Shown: positions 43,173-55,703, counted from the first letter of the stretch. The stretch: DNA of 64,000 nucleotides from Tanypteryx hageni (GCA_028673005.1 CM054115.1:197230370-197294369); one strand, 5' to 3'. Notes: a model not told the origin generated them from the sequence alone. Numbers and translations are program-made.

Positions 43173-43240
43173 GCACTGATGGTGTAGTGGTAAGCGTGTC
43201 TATTGCAAAGTTCGGGGGTTCAAACCCCTCGAATGGAGGT
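43173..43240 (+). ncRNA. tRNA-like head (pol III A and B boxes) of RTE copy E
   Basis: gatggtgtagtggtaagcgtgtc carries an A box (TGGTGTAGTGG) and gggttcaaacccc a perfect B box about 40 bp later. The same head starts copies F and G. A full cloverleaf is not evident, so this is not a functional tRNA gene. Confidence 0.55.
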
Positions 43241-43554
43241 TTTATAAAAAAAACTATCATCAGTGCCTGGCAGTAGGCAACAGTACTGTCAGTATGGTAT
43301 AGAGCCGAAAACAAATGATGTTGGTTTGATCTATATCCAATAGAGCTGTAGGCGTGATCAGGACGATTTGAACGGCTACAGAACTGCGATGTGGAAAGCA
43401 AGAGGGAAACTACCACATTACTATCCCTAGTAATGATTATATGGTTGGACAATATACGTTCTCTCGAGGTAAAGCAATCCGGAGGTAAAACAGTCCCCCA
43501 ATAAGGTCTCCGGGCGCGGACTGACTTGAGGAAAACATTTGTCGAAAGTAATTT

Positions 43555-46365
43555 ACGAATAGGGACTTGGAACGTAAGAACTATGAGAAAAGCAGGAAAA
43601 CTAGAGAACTTGAAAGAAGAAATGAGAAGAAATAGATTTGACATTATAGGACTAAGCAAAACTAGATGAGAGGGAGAAGGACAGTTCGACACGGAAGAAT
43701 TCACGGTAGTATATTCTTGAGGAAATAGTGGGGAAAGGGGAGTAGCTCTGGTACTTAAGAAAGATATGATGAAAAGTGTGACAAAGATAATAGCAACGAA
43801 CGATCGACTGATGGCAATAAAGCTTAAAACAGTCCCAGTGGACATGCTGATAATCCAGGTATATATGACAACGTCAGCTAATGAAGATGAAGAAATCGAT
43901 AAGATTTATGAGCAAATTAATGAAATTTACGAAGAAATGGAAGAGGAAAGGTAAACTGCAAAATAATGGGAGATCGGAACAGCAGAGTCGGAGAAGGACA
44001 GGAAGAAAATGTTGTCGGGCAATACGGACTTGGAAAGAGAAATCGAGGAGGGGAGAAACTCGTAGAATTCTGCATCAATAATGACCATGTAGTGACCAAT
44101 ACATAGTTCAAAAACCATAAACGAAGGTTATACACATGGTAAAGCGCAGGAGATAGAATGAGATGCCTAATAGATTACATCCGTGTAAAACAAAGATTCA
44201 GGAACAACATAAAGAACGCCATGCCATTGCAAGGAGCGGAGATTGATTCAGATCACAGCCTTCTAATACTTGACGTCAGTGCAAAGCTCAAACAAATAAG
44301 ACAAAGCAGAAGAGAAAGACAGACCTGGGACCTAGAAAAACTGAAAGAAAGGCAAGATGTAGTCAGCATGAAGTGGGAAGATAACCTAAGAAAGTTAAAA
44401 AACAAACCGAAGACCGTTGATACAGAATGGGATAAAATTATAACCAGTATCAAAGATACCTTGGATAATGAGATTGGAAAACAAGAGAAGAAAATCAGAA
44501 AACCGTGGATCACGAAGGAAATGCTGGAGAAAACGAATGAGAGACGAAAATGGAAAAACGTTAACAGTGAATACGGTAGAGCCAACTATGGGCGTATAAA
44601 CAATGAGTTGATAAGTGTAACAGATAAAGCTAGAGAAAATTGGATAAAAGGAACATGGGAGGAAATAGAACAAATGGAGAAGTTGTGACGGCACGATATG
44701 ATGTACACTAGAGCACTCGAGTTAGATGATAAGAAATCTAATAGAATTCATGGTATGGGAATTATGAATTCGGATGGGAAGATAGTCTCAGAAACAAAGA
44801 ATGTAGCGCAGGTATGGGAAGAATACATTAAGGAATTATACAGCAAACAGGCATGAGCGGTAAAAAGAGAACTGGAAGATGAGGAAAACATTGAAGAAGA
44901 CAACTTAGGATCAAGTATTCTGGAGAGCGAAGTAGAAAAAGCGATAGTGGAACTAAAGAAGGAAATAGCCACGGGCAGCGATGGAATAACGGCTTAGATA
45001 CTTAAAGTCACAGGATCAGAAAGACTAAAAGCGATCACGAAATTATTTAATAAGATTTACGACACGGGAGAGTGGCCTCGGGATTTCCTAGAAGTAACAA
45101 TGATCCCTCTAAAGAAGAAGCCAAATGCAATGAATTGTAAAGATTACAGAACGATAAGTCTTCTGTCACACACATCGAAGATCATCACGGGGATTCTTAA
45201 TAAAAGGCTGGAGAAAAAGGCAGAAGTAATACTAGGAGATGATCAATTCGGTTTCAGAAAAGGAAGAGGAACTAGAGATGCTATAGGAGTAGTTAGAATC
45301 ACATCAGTAAGGGCAATAGAGTACAGTCAAGATATCTGCGCAATTTTCGTAGACTGGAAGAAGGCCTTTGTTAGAGTAAGTTGGGTAATGTTGATGAAAA
45401 TATTAAAGGATATAGATGTAGACTGGAAAAAGAGGAGACTGATTAGGAATCTATATGTGAATCATATTGTCAAGGTCAGGTTTGAGAATGTGGACGCCTG
45501 TGGAATAAATATCGGTAGAGGAGTAAGACAAGTCTGCTGACTATCGCCAACCCTATTCAATATATACGGAGAAAGTCTAATGCAAGAAGCTTTAGAAGGC
45601 ACAGGAGATTTCAAAATTGGAGGAAGGATCATAAGAACAGTAAAATACGCAGATGATCAAGTACTTCTAGCAAGAAAGGAAGAGGTGCTACAAAAAATGA
45701 CAAATACACTAGTGATAACAGGTAGAAAATACGGTATGGAAATAAATACAGAAAAATCCAAGGTCATTCAAATATCGAGTAAAGAAGAGAATCTGAACAA
45801 AAGTATTGGGGGAAAGCCTTTAGAACAAGTTTCAGAATATAAATACCTTGGAAGCATCATAACACCAGAAGCATAATGTACGGATGTGATCAGAACTAAA
45901 ATAGGAAAAGCAAAAGCGGCTTTCAGGAGAAAGAAACGACTACTTATAGGGAATATAAGGGAAGATATCCGCAAGAAGTTGATAAAATGCTATGTATGGA
46001 GTATAGCATTGTATCGAGCAGAAACATGGACGCTAAGCAAAAATGACATCAAATACTTGGAAAGCTTTAAAATGTGGACTTGGAGGAGAATGTTGTAGAT
46101 AAAATAGACAGATAGGATGAAAAACGATGAAGTGCTAAGAAGAATAGGAGAGAAGCTGATGATTATACAGACTATCAGAAAGAGGAAGGCTAACTGGGTT
46201 GGACATTACCTGAGGAGAGAGAGTATGATTAAGGATGTGTTAGAAGGAAAACTAGATGGAAAAAGGGAAAGAGGTAGGAAAAGGTCTTAGCTCATAGACG
46301 ATTTGAAAGGGAAAAAGAGGTATCAAGATATGAAGAGGACAGCGGAAAATATGGAGAACCAGGTT
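43555..46365 (+). pseudogene. RTE endonuclease-reverse transcriptase, copy E
   Basis: Starts with the RTE/CFDP2-type endonuclease: GTWNVRTMRKAGKLENLKE, then VALVLKKDMMKSVTKIIAT, a degraded GD.N box and EIDSDHSLLILDV. From 44,158 a single frame continues to the C-terminus, interrupted only by in-frame stops. It has DYRTISLLSHTSKIITGILN, DDQFGFRKGRGTRDAI, FVDWKKAFVRV, GRGVRQVC then a stop, LSPTLFNIYGESLMQEAL, and KYADDQVLLA with the catalytic DD intact. YKYLGSIITPEA and a C-terminal MWTWRRML block follow. At least one frameshift lies in the endonuclease near 43,955. The copy is inactive. Confidence 0.78.
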
Positions 46366-46462
46366 TAACCAAGAATAATCACAGACCTGTCTTCGGATAG
46401 ACTACCTATGATGATGATGATAAATATCACCATAAGTAGTGTGCCCGTAGAAATGTCCGTGA

Positions 46463-48545
46463 TTATTCATGGTTAAACCCGATTCTCCATATACTCGTAT
46501 TTTCCGCTGTTGTCTTCATATCTTGTTGTTGATCATTCGCGTATTTTACTGTTCTTATAATCCTTCCTCCAATTTTGAAATCTCCTGTGCCTTCTAATGC
46601 TTCTTGCATTAGACTTTCTCCATATATATTTAATAGGGTTGGGGATAGGCAGCAGCCCTGTCTTACTTCTCTATCGATATTTACTCCGCAGGTGTCCGCA
46701 TTCTCCATCCTGACCTTTACAACTTGATTCACATATAGATTCCTGTGCAGTCTCCTGTCTTTCCAGTCTTCACCTATACTCTTTAATGTCTTCATCTACA
46801 TTACGTAATTTACTCTATCAAAGGCCTGCCAGTCTACAAAACACGCACATTTCTTGGCTGTACTCTATTGCCCTTTCTGATATGATTCCAATCACTCTTA
46901 TAGCCTCTGTAGTTTCTCGTCATTTTCTGAAACCGAGTTGATCTTTCCCTAACATGACTTCTGCCTTTTTCTCCAGCCTTTTATTAAGAATTCTCGTGAT
47001 GATCTTCGAAGAGTGTGACAGAAGGCTTATCGTTCTGTAATATTTAGAGGTATCATTGTTATTTCGAAGTAATCCCGTGGCCACTGTACCGTGTCGTAAA
47101 TCTTATTAAATATTTTCGTGATCGCTTTTAGTCCTTCTGATATAATGAGTTTAAGTACCCGAGACGGTATTCCAACGCTGCCCTTGGCTTTCCCCTTCTT
47201 TAGTTCCACTATCGCTTTTTTACTTCGCTTTCCATAATACTTGGTCCTATGTTGTATTCATCAATGTTTTACTCATCTTCCATATCTATTTTTGCCGATC
47301 CTGCCCGCTTGCTGTATAGTTCCTTAATGTAATCTTCCCACCTCTTTTATATATACTTTGTTTCTGAGACTATCTTCCCATCCATATTCATAATTGCTTT
47401 ACCAAAAATTCCATTAGACTTTTTATCTTCTAATTCCAGTGCCCTACTGTATATCATATCGTACCGTCCTAACTTCTCCATTGTTGTATTTCATCACATT
47501 TTTCTTTTATCCAATTTTCTCTAGCTTTATCTGTTACCCATTTCAACTCATTGTTTATAATTCTATAGATGGCTCTACCATCTTCACTCTTAACCTTTTT
47601 CCATTTTCGTCTCTCACCCATTTTCTCCAGCATTTACTTAGTGATCCATGGTTTTCTGATTTTCGTCTCTTGTTTTGTAATCTCTTTATCAAAGGTATCC
47701 TTGATACTGGTTTTAATTTCTTCCCATTTTATATCCACGGTCTTTGCTTTTTTCCAAATTTGTGAGGCGATCTTCCAACTTCATGCTTACTACAACCTGC
47801 ATTTCTGTCAGTTTTTCTAGGTTCCAAGTCTCTCTTTCTCTTTTTGTTTTTCTTATTTGTTTGAACATTGTACTGACGTGCGTGTAAATGACTTGGAGGT
47901 CTTTATGCTGTTCTTGAATCTTTGTTTTACAAGGATATAATCTATTTGGCATCTCATTCTCCATCTCCTGGGCTTTTCCAAGTGTATAATATTCATTTAG
48001 GTTTTTTGAACCATGTATTAGTCATTACAAGGTCATTATTTATGCAGAATTCTACCAGTTTTTCTCCTCCTCGCTTTCTCTTCCCAAGTCCGTATTGCCC
48101 GACAACATTTTCTTCCTGTCCTTCTCCGACTATGCTTTTCCTATCTTTCATTATTATGCAGTTTACGTTTTCTTTTCCGTCTTCTTCGAAAACGTCATTA
48201 ATTGCCCTTAAATCTCTTCGATTTCTTGATGAGCTGACTTTGGCATATATAATCAGCATGTTCATTGGGACTGCTTTTAGCTTTATTGCCATCAGTCTAT
48301 CGTTAGTTGCTATTACCTTGGTCACGCTTTTCATCATATCTATCCTAAGCACCAGAGCTACTCACCTTTCCCCACTATTTCCTCCAGAATTAACTACCGT
48401 GAACCCTTCTGAGTCGAGCTGCTCTTCTCTTTCCCGCCTAGTTTCATTCAGTCCTACAATGTCAACGTAGTTTCTTCTCATTTCATTTTTCAAGTCCTCT
48501 AGCTTTCCTGCCTTTCTCATATTTCTTACGCTCCAAATGCCTATT
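46463..48545 (-). pseudogene. RTE endonuclease-reverse transcriptase, copy F
   Basis: Endonuclease pieces ERGGEKLVEFCINNDLV and MMKSVTKVIATNDRLMAIKL (48,352-47,993) are followed by the linker and then RT NLYVNQVVKVRMENADTCG, REVRQGCCLSPTLLNIYG and IIRTVKYANDQ. The catalytic box reads YAND, not YADD. Immediately after it the frame jumps to QDMKTTAENTSIW, which in E lies about 660 bp further on, so the RT thumb is deleted. Many frameshifts and stops are present. Confidence 0.75.
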
Positions 48546-48871
48546 CGGAAATTACTTCGACAAATGTATTCCTCAAGGCAATCCCCGCCCGGAGATACGA
48601 TTGGGGGACTATTTCACCTCCGGAGGGTTTTACCTCGAGAGAACTCATATTGTCCAACTATGTAATCATTACTAGGGATTGTAATGTGGTAGTTACCTTC
48701 TTGCTTTCCACATCGCAGTAATGTAGCCATTCAAATCGTCCTGATCACGCCTATGGCTCTATTGGATATAGACCCAGCCACCATAATTTGTTTTCGGCTA
48801 CATGCTATACTGGCTGTCCTGTTACCTACTGCCAGGCACTGATAATAGATTTTTTTAATTATAAAAACTAT

Positions 48872-48935
48872 ATTCGTGCGGTTTGAACCCCGGAACTTTG
48901 TAATGGGGAGCCGACACGCTAACCACTACACAACC

Positions 48936-48941
<6 letters not shown>
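48872..48941 (-). ncRNA. tRNA-like head of RTE copy F
   Basis: On the minus strand, gtgtagtggttagcgtgtcgg (A box) and ggggttcaaaccgc (B box). A (TA)n run at 48,942-48,971 precedes it. Confidence 0.5.

Positions 48942-48971
<30 letters not shown>
48942..48971. repeat. (TA)n microsatellite at an RTE/CR1 junction
   Basis: Alternating T and A separate the 5' end of RTE copy F from the broken CR1 fragment D. Confidence 0.9.
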
Positions 48972-48974
<3 letters not shown>

Positions 48975-49945
48975 TTAGCGGCACCTATCGATCGGCGAAT
49001 GTGGGTGTCCCACGAGAGATCACGATGGATCGTGACTCCGAGGTATTTAATAGAATCTGAAACTGGAATCTCTACTCCGTCCAACGAATAATTATTATCC
49101 AACGAGATACTCTTGGTCATTTTGGAGATATTGGTGGTCTTCCGGATTGCTTATTTCTCTTTAGATGAGAGTGTCGTCTGCGAAAAGCCTAATTTTACTT
49201 CTGACTACTGAGCTGATATCGTTTATATAAATTAGAGATAATAACGGACCAATTACACAACCCTGCGGAACGCCAGAGACATCCTCCACTAAGTTCAATG
49301 ATTTCCCATCTATAACAAACTTCTGCTTCCAATGATTTAAAAATTCACGGATCCAACTAACGATTTTAGAATTAACGCCTAAGGTTTCTAATTTCGTTGT
49401 TAACTTCCTGTGAGGTACCTTATCAAAGGCTTTCCAAAAATCTAAGAATATGGCATCGACCTGCGTATTCTTTTCTCCGCTTCTCAGTATACATTTAACA
49501 AAAAGACCGAGCTGAGTATAACATGACCTACCTTTCCTGAAACCGTGTTGACGATCATCTAACAATGAATCGCATTATGTTGCTAACGAGTATATGCTCG
49601 AGAATCTTACACGATATCGAAGTTAAAGAAATCGGCCTGTAATTTTCTGGGTTCTCCTTGTCGCCGCCCTTATGAATTGGGGTAACGTGCGCTAACCTCC
49701 AGTCGCTAGTGACCTCTGCGCGAGAAATGGATTTCTCGAAGATTATCCGAAGCAAAGGTGCTATTTCTTCAGATAATTCTTTTAAAACGCGAGCAAGAAT
49801 TTCTTCGGGGCCAGAGGCTTTGTTATGTCTGATGGAACCTAATTGCTTTGCTATTCCCACCTCAGAAAATACTATATCGTCCATCAGGCCCTCCTTTACT
49901 TGTAAAGGGTACTTGCATTCCGCACCCAATTCAGATCACTTTGTT
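48972..49945 (-). pseudogene. CR1-like ORF2 fragment D, close to copy B
   Basis: Minus-strand RT segment from GLMDDIVFSEVGIAKQLGS to GVTIHRDLSWDTHIRRSIG. It contains YRPISLTSISCKILEH, HGFRKGRSCYTQLGLF, SGVPQGCVIGPLLSLIYIND and LFADDTLI. It is very similar to B. Frameshifts occur near 49,560 and 49,150. Both ends are cut: the right one at about 49,945, and the left one within the region that in B reads RRLIGAANKK, at a (TA)n run. Confidence 0.8.
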
Positions 49946-51349
49946 TATTTTATATTTTGAAGTCTCACGCACGGTGACTCCGATGAGTTCTTGCGTCGTC
50001 CAAGGATGAATTGAAGCACTTTGTAAAAGAATTATTTGTGAAACACATACCAGCAGTTTTCAATTTACCACACCAAACAAAAGTTCTCAAAATTAGAAAC
50101 GTTGCGTGATTGAATGGTAATTATACGAATAGTCATTATAGCAATAGGTGCTTGCATCCTTCAAGCATTTCAGAACTAATTGTTAAATTAAGGTAATGAA
50201 ATCTAATGCAAAATTAGGATTGAGTAACTCCTCAATAAAAAAATTACCTTTAGAATCTTTAAAACGATTTGTATACCGCGGACAGCAATGAATTCTTTTT
50301 TCCGCAGCTGCGCATTTTGCCTTCGTTGTGACCTTGACGGCGTGATGGCATACGCAAAATCATTCCCTTGCCCTTATACGTTCTCTAAGTTGTCGATTAA
50401 AAAAATTATTGCGGTAGAAGGCAAAATTTTGCTAGAAAAAATTTCGTAACAAAATGTATCGAAAACATAAAATTATGAAAATGTAATATTGTATAATAAT
50501 TGTTTTGAATTCCCTAACCTGTATGGTATAAAAAAAAATTCAGGTATAAGACAAAATTTGCCGCAAAAAGTTTGCAAGAACATGTACCTTCAAATTATAA
50601 CTTCCGAGATAAAAGGTATTAAACTTTCTTTTTTTTTATGCCCAAGTTTGTCTCGGCGTAAAACAATATCACTATTACAGAGAATTTCACTCTCTAATAC
50701 TTGCGGCTGTATTCATGTTTCAGACACAAAAATTACATCTGCAACACTTCCTGAATGGCTAGAAAAGGCAAGATTGAAATCTTTTAGTTTTTCCCAGTAT
50801 TGAAAAAAAATTAAGATTATCTGTACCAGGATTGAGTTAAATATCACCCGATAGACACAGGCACGAACATACAATTAAGAAGAGACTATAGGGAATTCGA
50901 ACTGTTCGCCTGAGCATCCGGTGACTTGATGTCGGGGAGTAGAAAAACCCAAGATCGCAGAAAACCGGCAATTGAAGGTCACCATGCAGTTTTCAATAAT
51001 AGCTTTGTTAAACAGTGCAAGCGGATTACTATCATAAGTGACTAGCGACAGGGTTAACGAAAAAGAATATTTGTTACAGAGTAAAACAGAATAAAAGACG
51101 GAGCACAAAAAGACTGTCCTCTATCTCGGGCGCCATCATTCTTTTATTATTCAACTAAGTAAGATTTTTTAAAATCAAAATATTCACTCCTGTATTACAT
51201 TACTATATTCACGTCACAATTTTTTCACGAATTATCAGGATTCCTTGGATTAGGGGCGCGATTTAACGAGTAAAATATACTTTCTGATTTATCTCGAAAA
51301 ATTAACTTACAAGTTGATGGTCGAAGTCAAATAACATATTCACCTAAAT
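49946..51349. other. no recognised gene
   Basis: AT-rich DNA. aggggcgcgatttaacgagt at about 51,253 is an inverse match to the spacer of the foldback element at 18,545-18,570. The short frames have no motif. Confidence 0.45.
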
Positions 51350-51700
51350 ATAGATAACAACAAACAAGACAACATACGAGGAGCCTTATAATTATAATAC
51401 ACACTGTTAGTTAAATTTAATTAGAAGGAATTCAATTCATAAAAACTTTCTACATAAAAATCGATAAAATTTATTAAAAGAAACGTCGAGGTTGGTGATC
51501 GCTTTTAAATAAATTTAAAAGTTGAAAATTAATAATCCTAATAAAACGTATTAAAGTAAACATCGACATTAGTGATCGCATTTTAAGAAATATAAAACTC
51601 GGGAATTAATAGCCTATTTAATGTATTGAAATATATGTCGGTATTTGTCGCCGATTTTTGGGGAAAATTAACATTGATTAGGCACTTCCAGATTAGCAAC
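51350..51700. repeat. second copy of the dispersed repeat seen at 28,860-29,400
   Basis: tagataacaacaaac, then ttagttaaatttaattagaa and ggaattcaattcata, followed by aaacgtcgaggttggtgatc-type subunits. It has the same order as the copy at 28,860 but is shorter. Confidence 0.6.
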
Positions 51701-52830
51701 AGACTTGAAATTTTTGCAATAATTCAAGAGGTTGATAATCCATAAATACACACAGACTTGGAACTTGGCACTATTATAGGTTTTTGGACACAACTAAACT
51801 ACACTTATTCATTAACGTTCAGTAAAATTGTGATGAAGGCTTTGGCGGTGTTTGATGACTGGATGCATGGTTTTCGGTGAACCACCGCATGTGCTGACTT
51901 TAATGAACAACAGTTTCGTTCCCATTCCAGGAAACATCTTCAGGTCGAAGACAAAAAATAGAGCGCTTTGGATTCGCTAATTCGAAATGTAAATAACTGC
52001 ACATAATCATTTTTTCTCTGTCCTCTCATTAATGCCGCTCATTTTTTGAGGTTCTTCGAAAGTTGTAATTGGGAATATTTCCCATATATAATCTTCATAG
52101 GATATTGTTTACACTGCTATTATATAAAATTAAAAAATAATTTTTTCGATCATATTCACTTACAATGCATGCCGATCAAAAATAAATAACGTTGTCGAGG
52201 CAAGAGAGGAATGGCCGGTAATCCAAGTTACACGATGCATAATTTCTCTTAGGTTTAATTCAAACGCAACTCGTCCGTAACTTACAGTAATATTCGCGCC
52301 AAGACCGCTCACTCGCACCAATGCTCTCGCGCCAGTTTCCCTCTCTGAATCCACGCATCCGGCTGGGAGAACGGAGAATGAAGTCGACGAATTGCATACT
52401 CGAATCAAGCGGGTCCATTTTCGATTGGAAGATGTATATTAGCGAATGCGGTCTTCTGGATACGGCAGAATTCGCATGTGAGCAAGAAGCGGTAAATAGT
52501 TGCGATAGGAAATAAGAGGAATTCCGCTCGCAAGCACGAAAATGCATTTAAACCCGCAAAGAGAGGGAAGGGAGGATGAAGTTGAAATGGAGGGAGGGAG
52601 AGGAATAGGGGAGGGAGATTCCATTGAGAGAGAGGGGGGAGGGAAGTGGGGTGAGAGAAGGGGCGAAAGGGGAGGGCCCAAATTGAAAGCGAGGGAGATC
52701 TAGAGAGAGGGATGAAAGAAATGTTATACTTTTAGAGAGAGAACGTAATTGGCCAGAAAAAAGGTCCCGGAAGCAGAAACGCCCATTAAAATCGATTTGG
52801 CAGAGTGACTGCGGAGAATTAGAACGACTT
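51701..52830. other. no gene; GA-rich tract at 52,550-52,740
   Basis: Mixed DNA with a purine-rich stretch (gggagggagaggaatagggg and similar). No coding motif in the open frames. Confidence 0.45.
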
Positions 52831-53266
52831 TTAAATCAGAATTTTTCAACCGACGAGCCCCAAAAGGATCTGAGGTGGGCCGCGAAAACTTTGAAAATAT
52901 TAGGATCAGTTATCAGTTTTGAAAAAATGCCAGAAAATTTAAGTGAAATCTTTGTCTGTCTGTTCCCTATCCATTCCCACACCCTTTGACCTATAGGGAC
53001 CAAACTTTGCAAAGTGACTTCCTATGACCCTGCGGGCAACAGGTTACCCAGGAACCCCGACAACCACCCCGCACAGACAGACAGACGGATATACAGCTTA
53101 TCCTCATACATCGATTTATTTTCTTTAACTTATTTGAATTAAAAAATAAACAATATTAATAAATGATAATATTCTAGTTTGATTTTAAAATTTTCAGAAA
53201 TCGCGATGCTCTAAAATTCTATAAATTGTATTAGAAACCCGAGCGACGCCGGGTACTTAAAGCTAA
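52831..53266 (+). mobile_element. Helitron-like 3' part ending in hairpin plus CTAA
   Basis: The right end is CCCGagcgacgcCGGGtacttaaagCTAA|T (53,238-53,266): a 4-bp GC stem about 10 nt before CTRR, with T after it. This matches the Helitron 3' rule and the end at 41,889-41,915. Upstream text with repeated cagacagacaga is typical of such non-autonomous copies. The left limit is not defined. Confidence 0.45.
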
Positions 53267-53329
53267 TATTTTATAAAAAGCAAACATTAATCTCCTATGA
53301 AAATCTTAATAACTTGCTTTGATTTATTA

Positions 53330-54030
53330 AACACCTCTCGATTTCTTCATGAGCTGACGTTGGCATATATACCTTGATTATTATCATGTTTTTAGCTCTA
53401 TTGCCATCAGTCTATCTTTCGTTGCTATTATCTTTGTAATGCTTTTCATCGTATCTTTCCTAAGTACCAGAGCTACTCCCCTTTCCCTACTTTTTCCTGC
53501 AGAGTAAACTACCGTGAACTGTTCCGTGTCGATCGTACCTTCTCCTTCCCATCTAGTTTCGATCAGTCCTACAATGTCAACTTTGTTTCTTCTCATTTCT
53601 TTTTTCAAATTCTCTAGCTTTCCTGCCTTTCTCATAGATCTTACGTTACATGCGACAATTCGTAAATTACTATCGACAAATATATTTCTCAAGGCAGTCC
53701 CCGCCCGGAGATACGATTGGGCGACTATTTTACCTCCGGATTGTTTCACCAAGCTTATAATCATTACTAGGTATTGTAATGTGGTAGTTTTTCTCTTGCT
53801 TTCCACGTGGCAGTACAGTAACGGTTTAAATCGTCCCAATCACGCCCACAGCTGTATTAGATATATACCCGCGCAAAATCGTTTGTTTTCGGCTCTATAT
53901 CATACAGATGGTACTGCCAGGCACCGATAATAGTTTTTTTTTAAATTATAAAATCTTTATTCGTGCGGTTTGAACCCCGGAACTTTGTAATGGGAAGCCG
54001 AAACGATAACCACTACACCACCCGTGCATA
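53330..54030 (-). pseudogene. RTE copy G: 5' end only (tRNA-like head, leader, endonuclease start)
   Basis: Minus strand: tRNA-like head at 53,960-54,028, a leader like that of E, then VRSMRKAGKLENLKKEMRRN, VGLIETRWEGEGTIDTEQF and KIIATKDRLMAIELK. It stops near 53,340. LINE debris is usually 5'-truncated; here only the 5' part is left, so the 3' part was removed later. Confidence 0.7.
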
Positions 54031-54056
54031 TATGGGTGTTTGTGTATATATATATA

Positions 54057-54333
54057 TGGGGTGCGGATAAAGGAGACGAGAGAACTTAGGTCGGATAAAT
54101 TTTATTATCCATCAATACACTGGGCACACTGGTAAACTTCCGTCGTGCACACACCGTCCATTCTGCTACTCAGCTACATTCACGTCGTTGTCCCACTTTC
54201 ACTCGCGCCAACCTTTCGCCATCTTGCCATCACCTGACTCTCCCACCCCCCAGCATCCACTCTGAACAACTGACGATCACCACCCGTCACAAACAAGCGA
54301 CGATCACCACCCATACACCATCTCAGTCCCACA
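54057..54333 (-). repeat. 3' LTR
   Basis: 277 bp, TG...CA ends, preceded by (TA)n. It differs from the 5' LTR by about seven substitutions, for example cacact/caaact near 54,130. On the coding strand it follows the GPY/F end of pol. Confidence 0.92.
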
Positions 54334-54347
54334 ACTCGGCCATCCTA

Positions 54348-55700
54348 TTAATCGTCCGTCCCGGACGATGACAGGACATCCTCCATGTCTCGGTAGAACC
54401 CTCCCCATGGCTTCATGTTCTCTGCTACGGCGGAAGTGTGTTCTGGACCCTCATGGCTACCAACCTTCTCCACATCATAGCGGTCCTTAGGGTACACCTT
54501 TGTGATTCGGCAAGGTCCCAGGAACTTGTTCCTCAACTTCAGGCCTGCTCCAAACTGCGTCCTCTTCACCGCCACTATGTCACCTACCTCTTACTTTGTG
54601 GCCTCTTTGCGTCGAAGATTGAAGCTCCGTCTATTCTCCTCTTGGACCCTTGCAATGGTTTCCTTGGCCCGCTTACGCAGGTCATTCCTTGCCCCTGTAA
54701 AAGAGGTACGCATCTCCTTCTCAATTATCTCCTGCAGTTCGACATCCTCTGGATTCCTCATCGTCGTCCTCATTAAAAATTCAAATGGGGTGGTGCCAAT
54801 GGACCGTTGTGGTGTGCTGTTCACTGCCCGCTGCACTCGAATGATAGACTTGAAACACTTCAATGGCTCCTCTGGAGACAGCTTCGCGAAGATTGCCACC
54901 AGGATACTCTGCATCCTCACTACCTGACCATTCCCTCTTGGCACACCTGTCGTAATGGTGAAATGTTTTATATTCCCCTCCTGGCAATATTGCTCAAATT
55001 CTCCAGCCATAAATGCCTTGTTGCGATCCGTAATGATCCGCCTTTGATTACCAAAAGTGTGCTGGTGGACCCTCAGCTTCTCTAGCACCTATGCCGTTTC
55101 CAACGTCTTAGTCGCAAAGAGCCAGGCAAACTTAGTAAATGCATCCACAAGCACAAGGAGGTACTTGTAGCACTTTTTAGTTGATGGCAATGGCCCCAAA
55201 TGATCTATATGTAACGTGTCTAAAGAGAGGTCTTCTTTTGGAATAGGGTTCAGGAAACCCTCCTCCTTTCCTTGCTTTCTAGCCGCCAATATGCATGGAA
55301 TGCAGTTTTGGATATACTTCTCTATCTTTTTCTCCATCTTATTCATCCAGTACTGCCTCCCAATCATTCTCATTGTCTTCTTGATGCCAAAGTGTCCTGT
55401 GTCATGGGACCTCTGAATAATCTCTCACTCCATACCTTTCGGGATGACTAGTCTCTGTACTCCACCTTCTTCCTTGTAAAGTAAATCTCCCCTCAGCAAA
55501 AAATCATCAAATGTTCTACCTCCACGTAGGACCACCTTAATTGCCTTTAGTCCTTTGTCCCCATTCTGCGCCCTGTCTACTCGGTCCAGCAGCACATCCC
55601 GTAAAGCAAGCACATAGGGATATCTGCTCAGGGCATAAACATGCCTCATTCTCGTCCCAGCCCGGTGCTCGACCTCGTAATCGAACTGTTCTAGCTCCAT
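54348..55700 (-). pseudogene. Gypsy RNase H end, integrase and GPY/F domain
   Basis: One frame with in-frame stops. It starts with the end of RNase H (MELEQFDYEVEHRAG, TRMRHVYALSR). An HHCC zinc region follows (HDTGHFGIKKT ... CIPC) and the integrase core has LHIDHLGPLPST and YLLVLVDAFTKF (first Asp), then IITDRNKAF (second Asp). The third catalytic position reads GVPRGNGQVVRMQ, so the Glu expected in the N-G-x-V-E-R block is Val. The C-terminal GPY/F-type piece contains LRNKFLGPCRITKVYPKDRY. Stops lie near 55,701, 55,422, 55,084 and 54,588. The integrase is catalytically dead by both stops and the Glu loss. Confidence 0.82.
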
Positions 55701-55703
55701 TAC

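Larger units (their letters stand above)
43173..46440 (+). mobile_element. RTE-clade LINE, copy E, nearly full length
   Basis: Begins with a tRNA-like head in a TA-rich flank and has a leader of about 320 bp. One endonuclease-RT frame (about 43,555-46,365) follows, and the copy ends in tgatgatgatga near 46,420, the type of 3' end usual for RTE elements. It is tail to tail with copy F, which starts at the same point on the other strand. Confidence 0.75.
46440..48941 (-). mobile_element. RTE-clade LINE, copy F, internally deleted
   Basis: Same family as E on the opposite strand. Its tRNA-like head is at 48,872-48,941 and its 3' end abuts the 3' end of E near 46,440. It is about 0.75 kb shorter than E, because the part between the RT catalytic box and the last 30 codons is missing. 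Confidence 0.72.

Noticed and set aside
43173..43240. Functional tRNA gene
   Set aside because: A and B boxes are present, but acceptor and anticodon stems do not pair, and the sequence recurs as the head of RTE copies.
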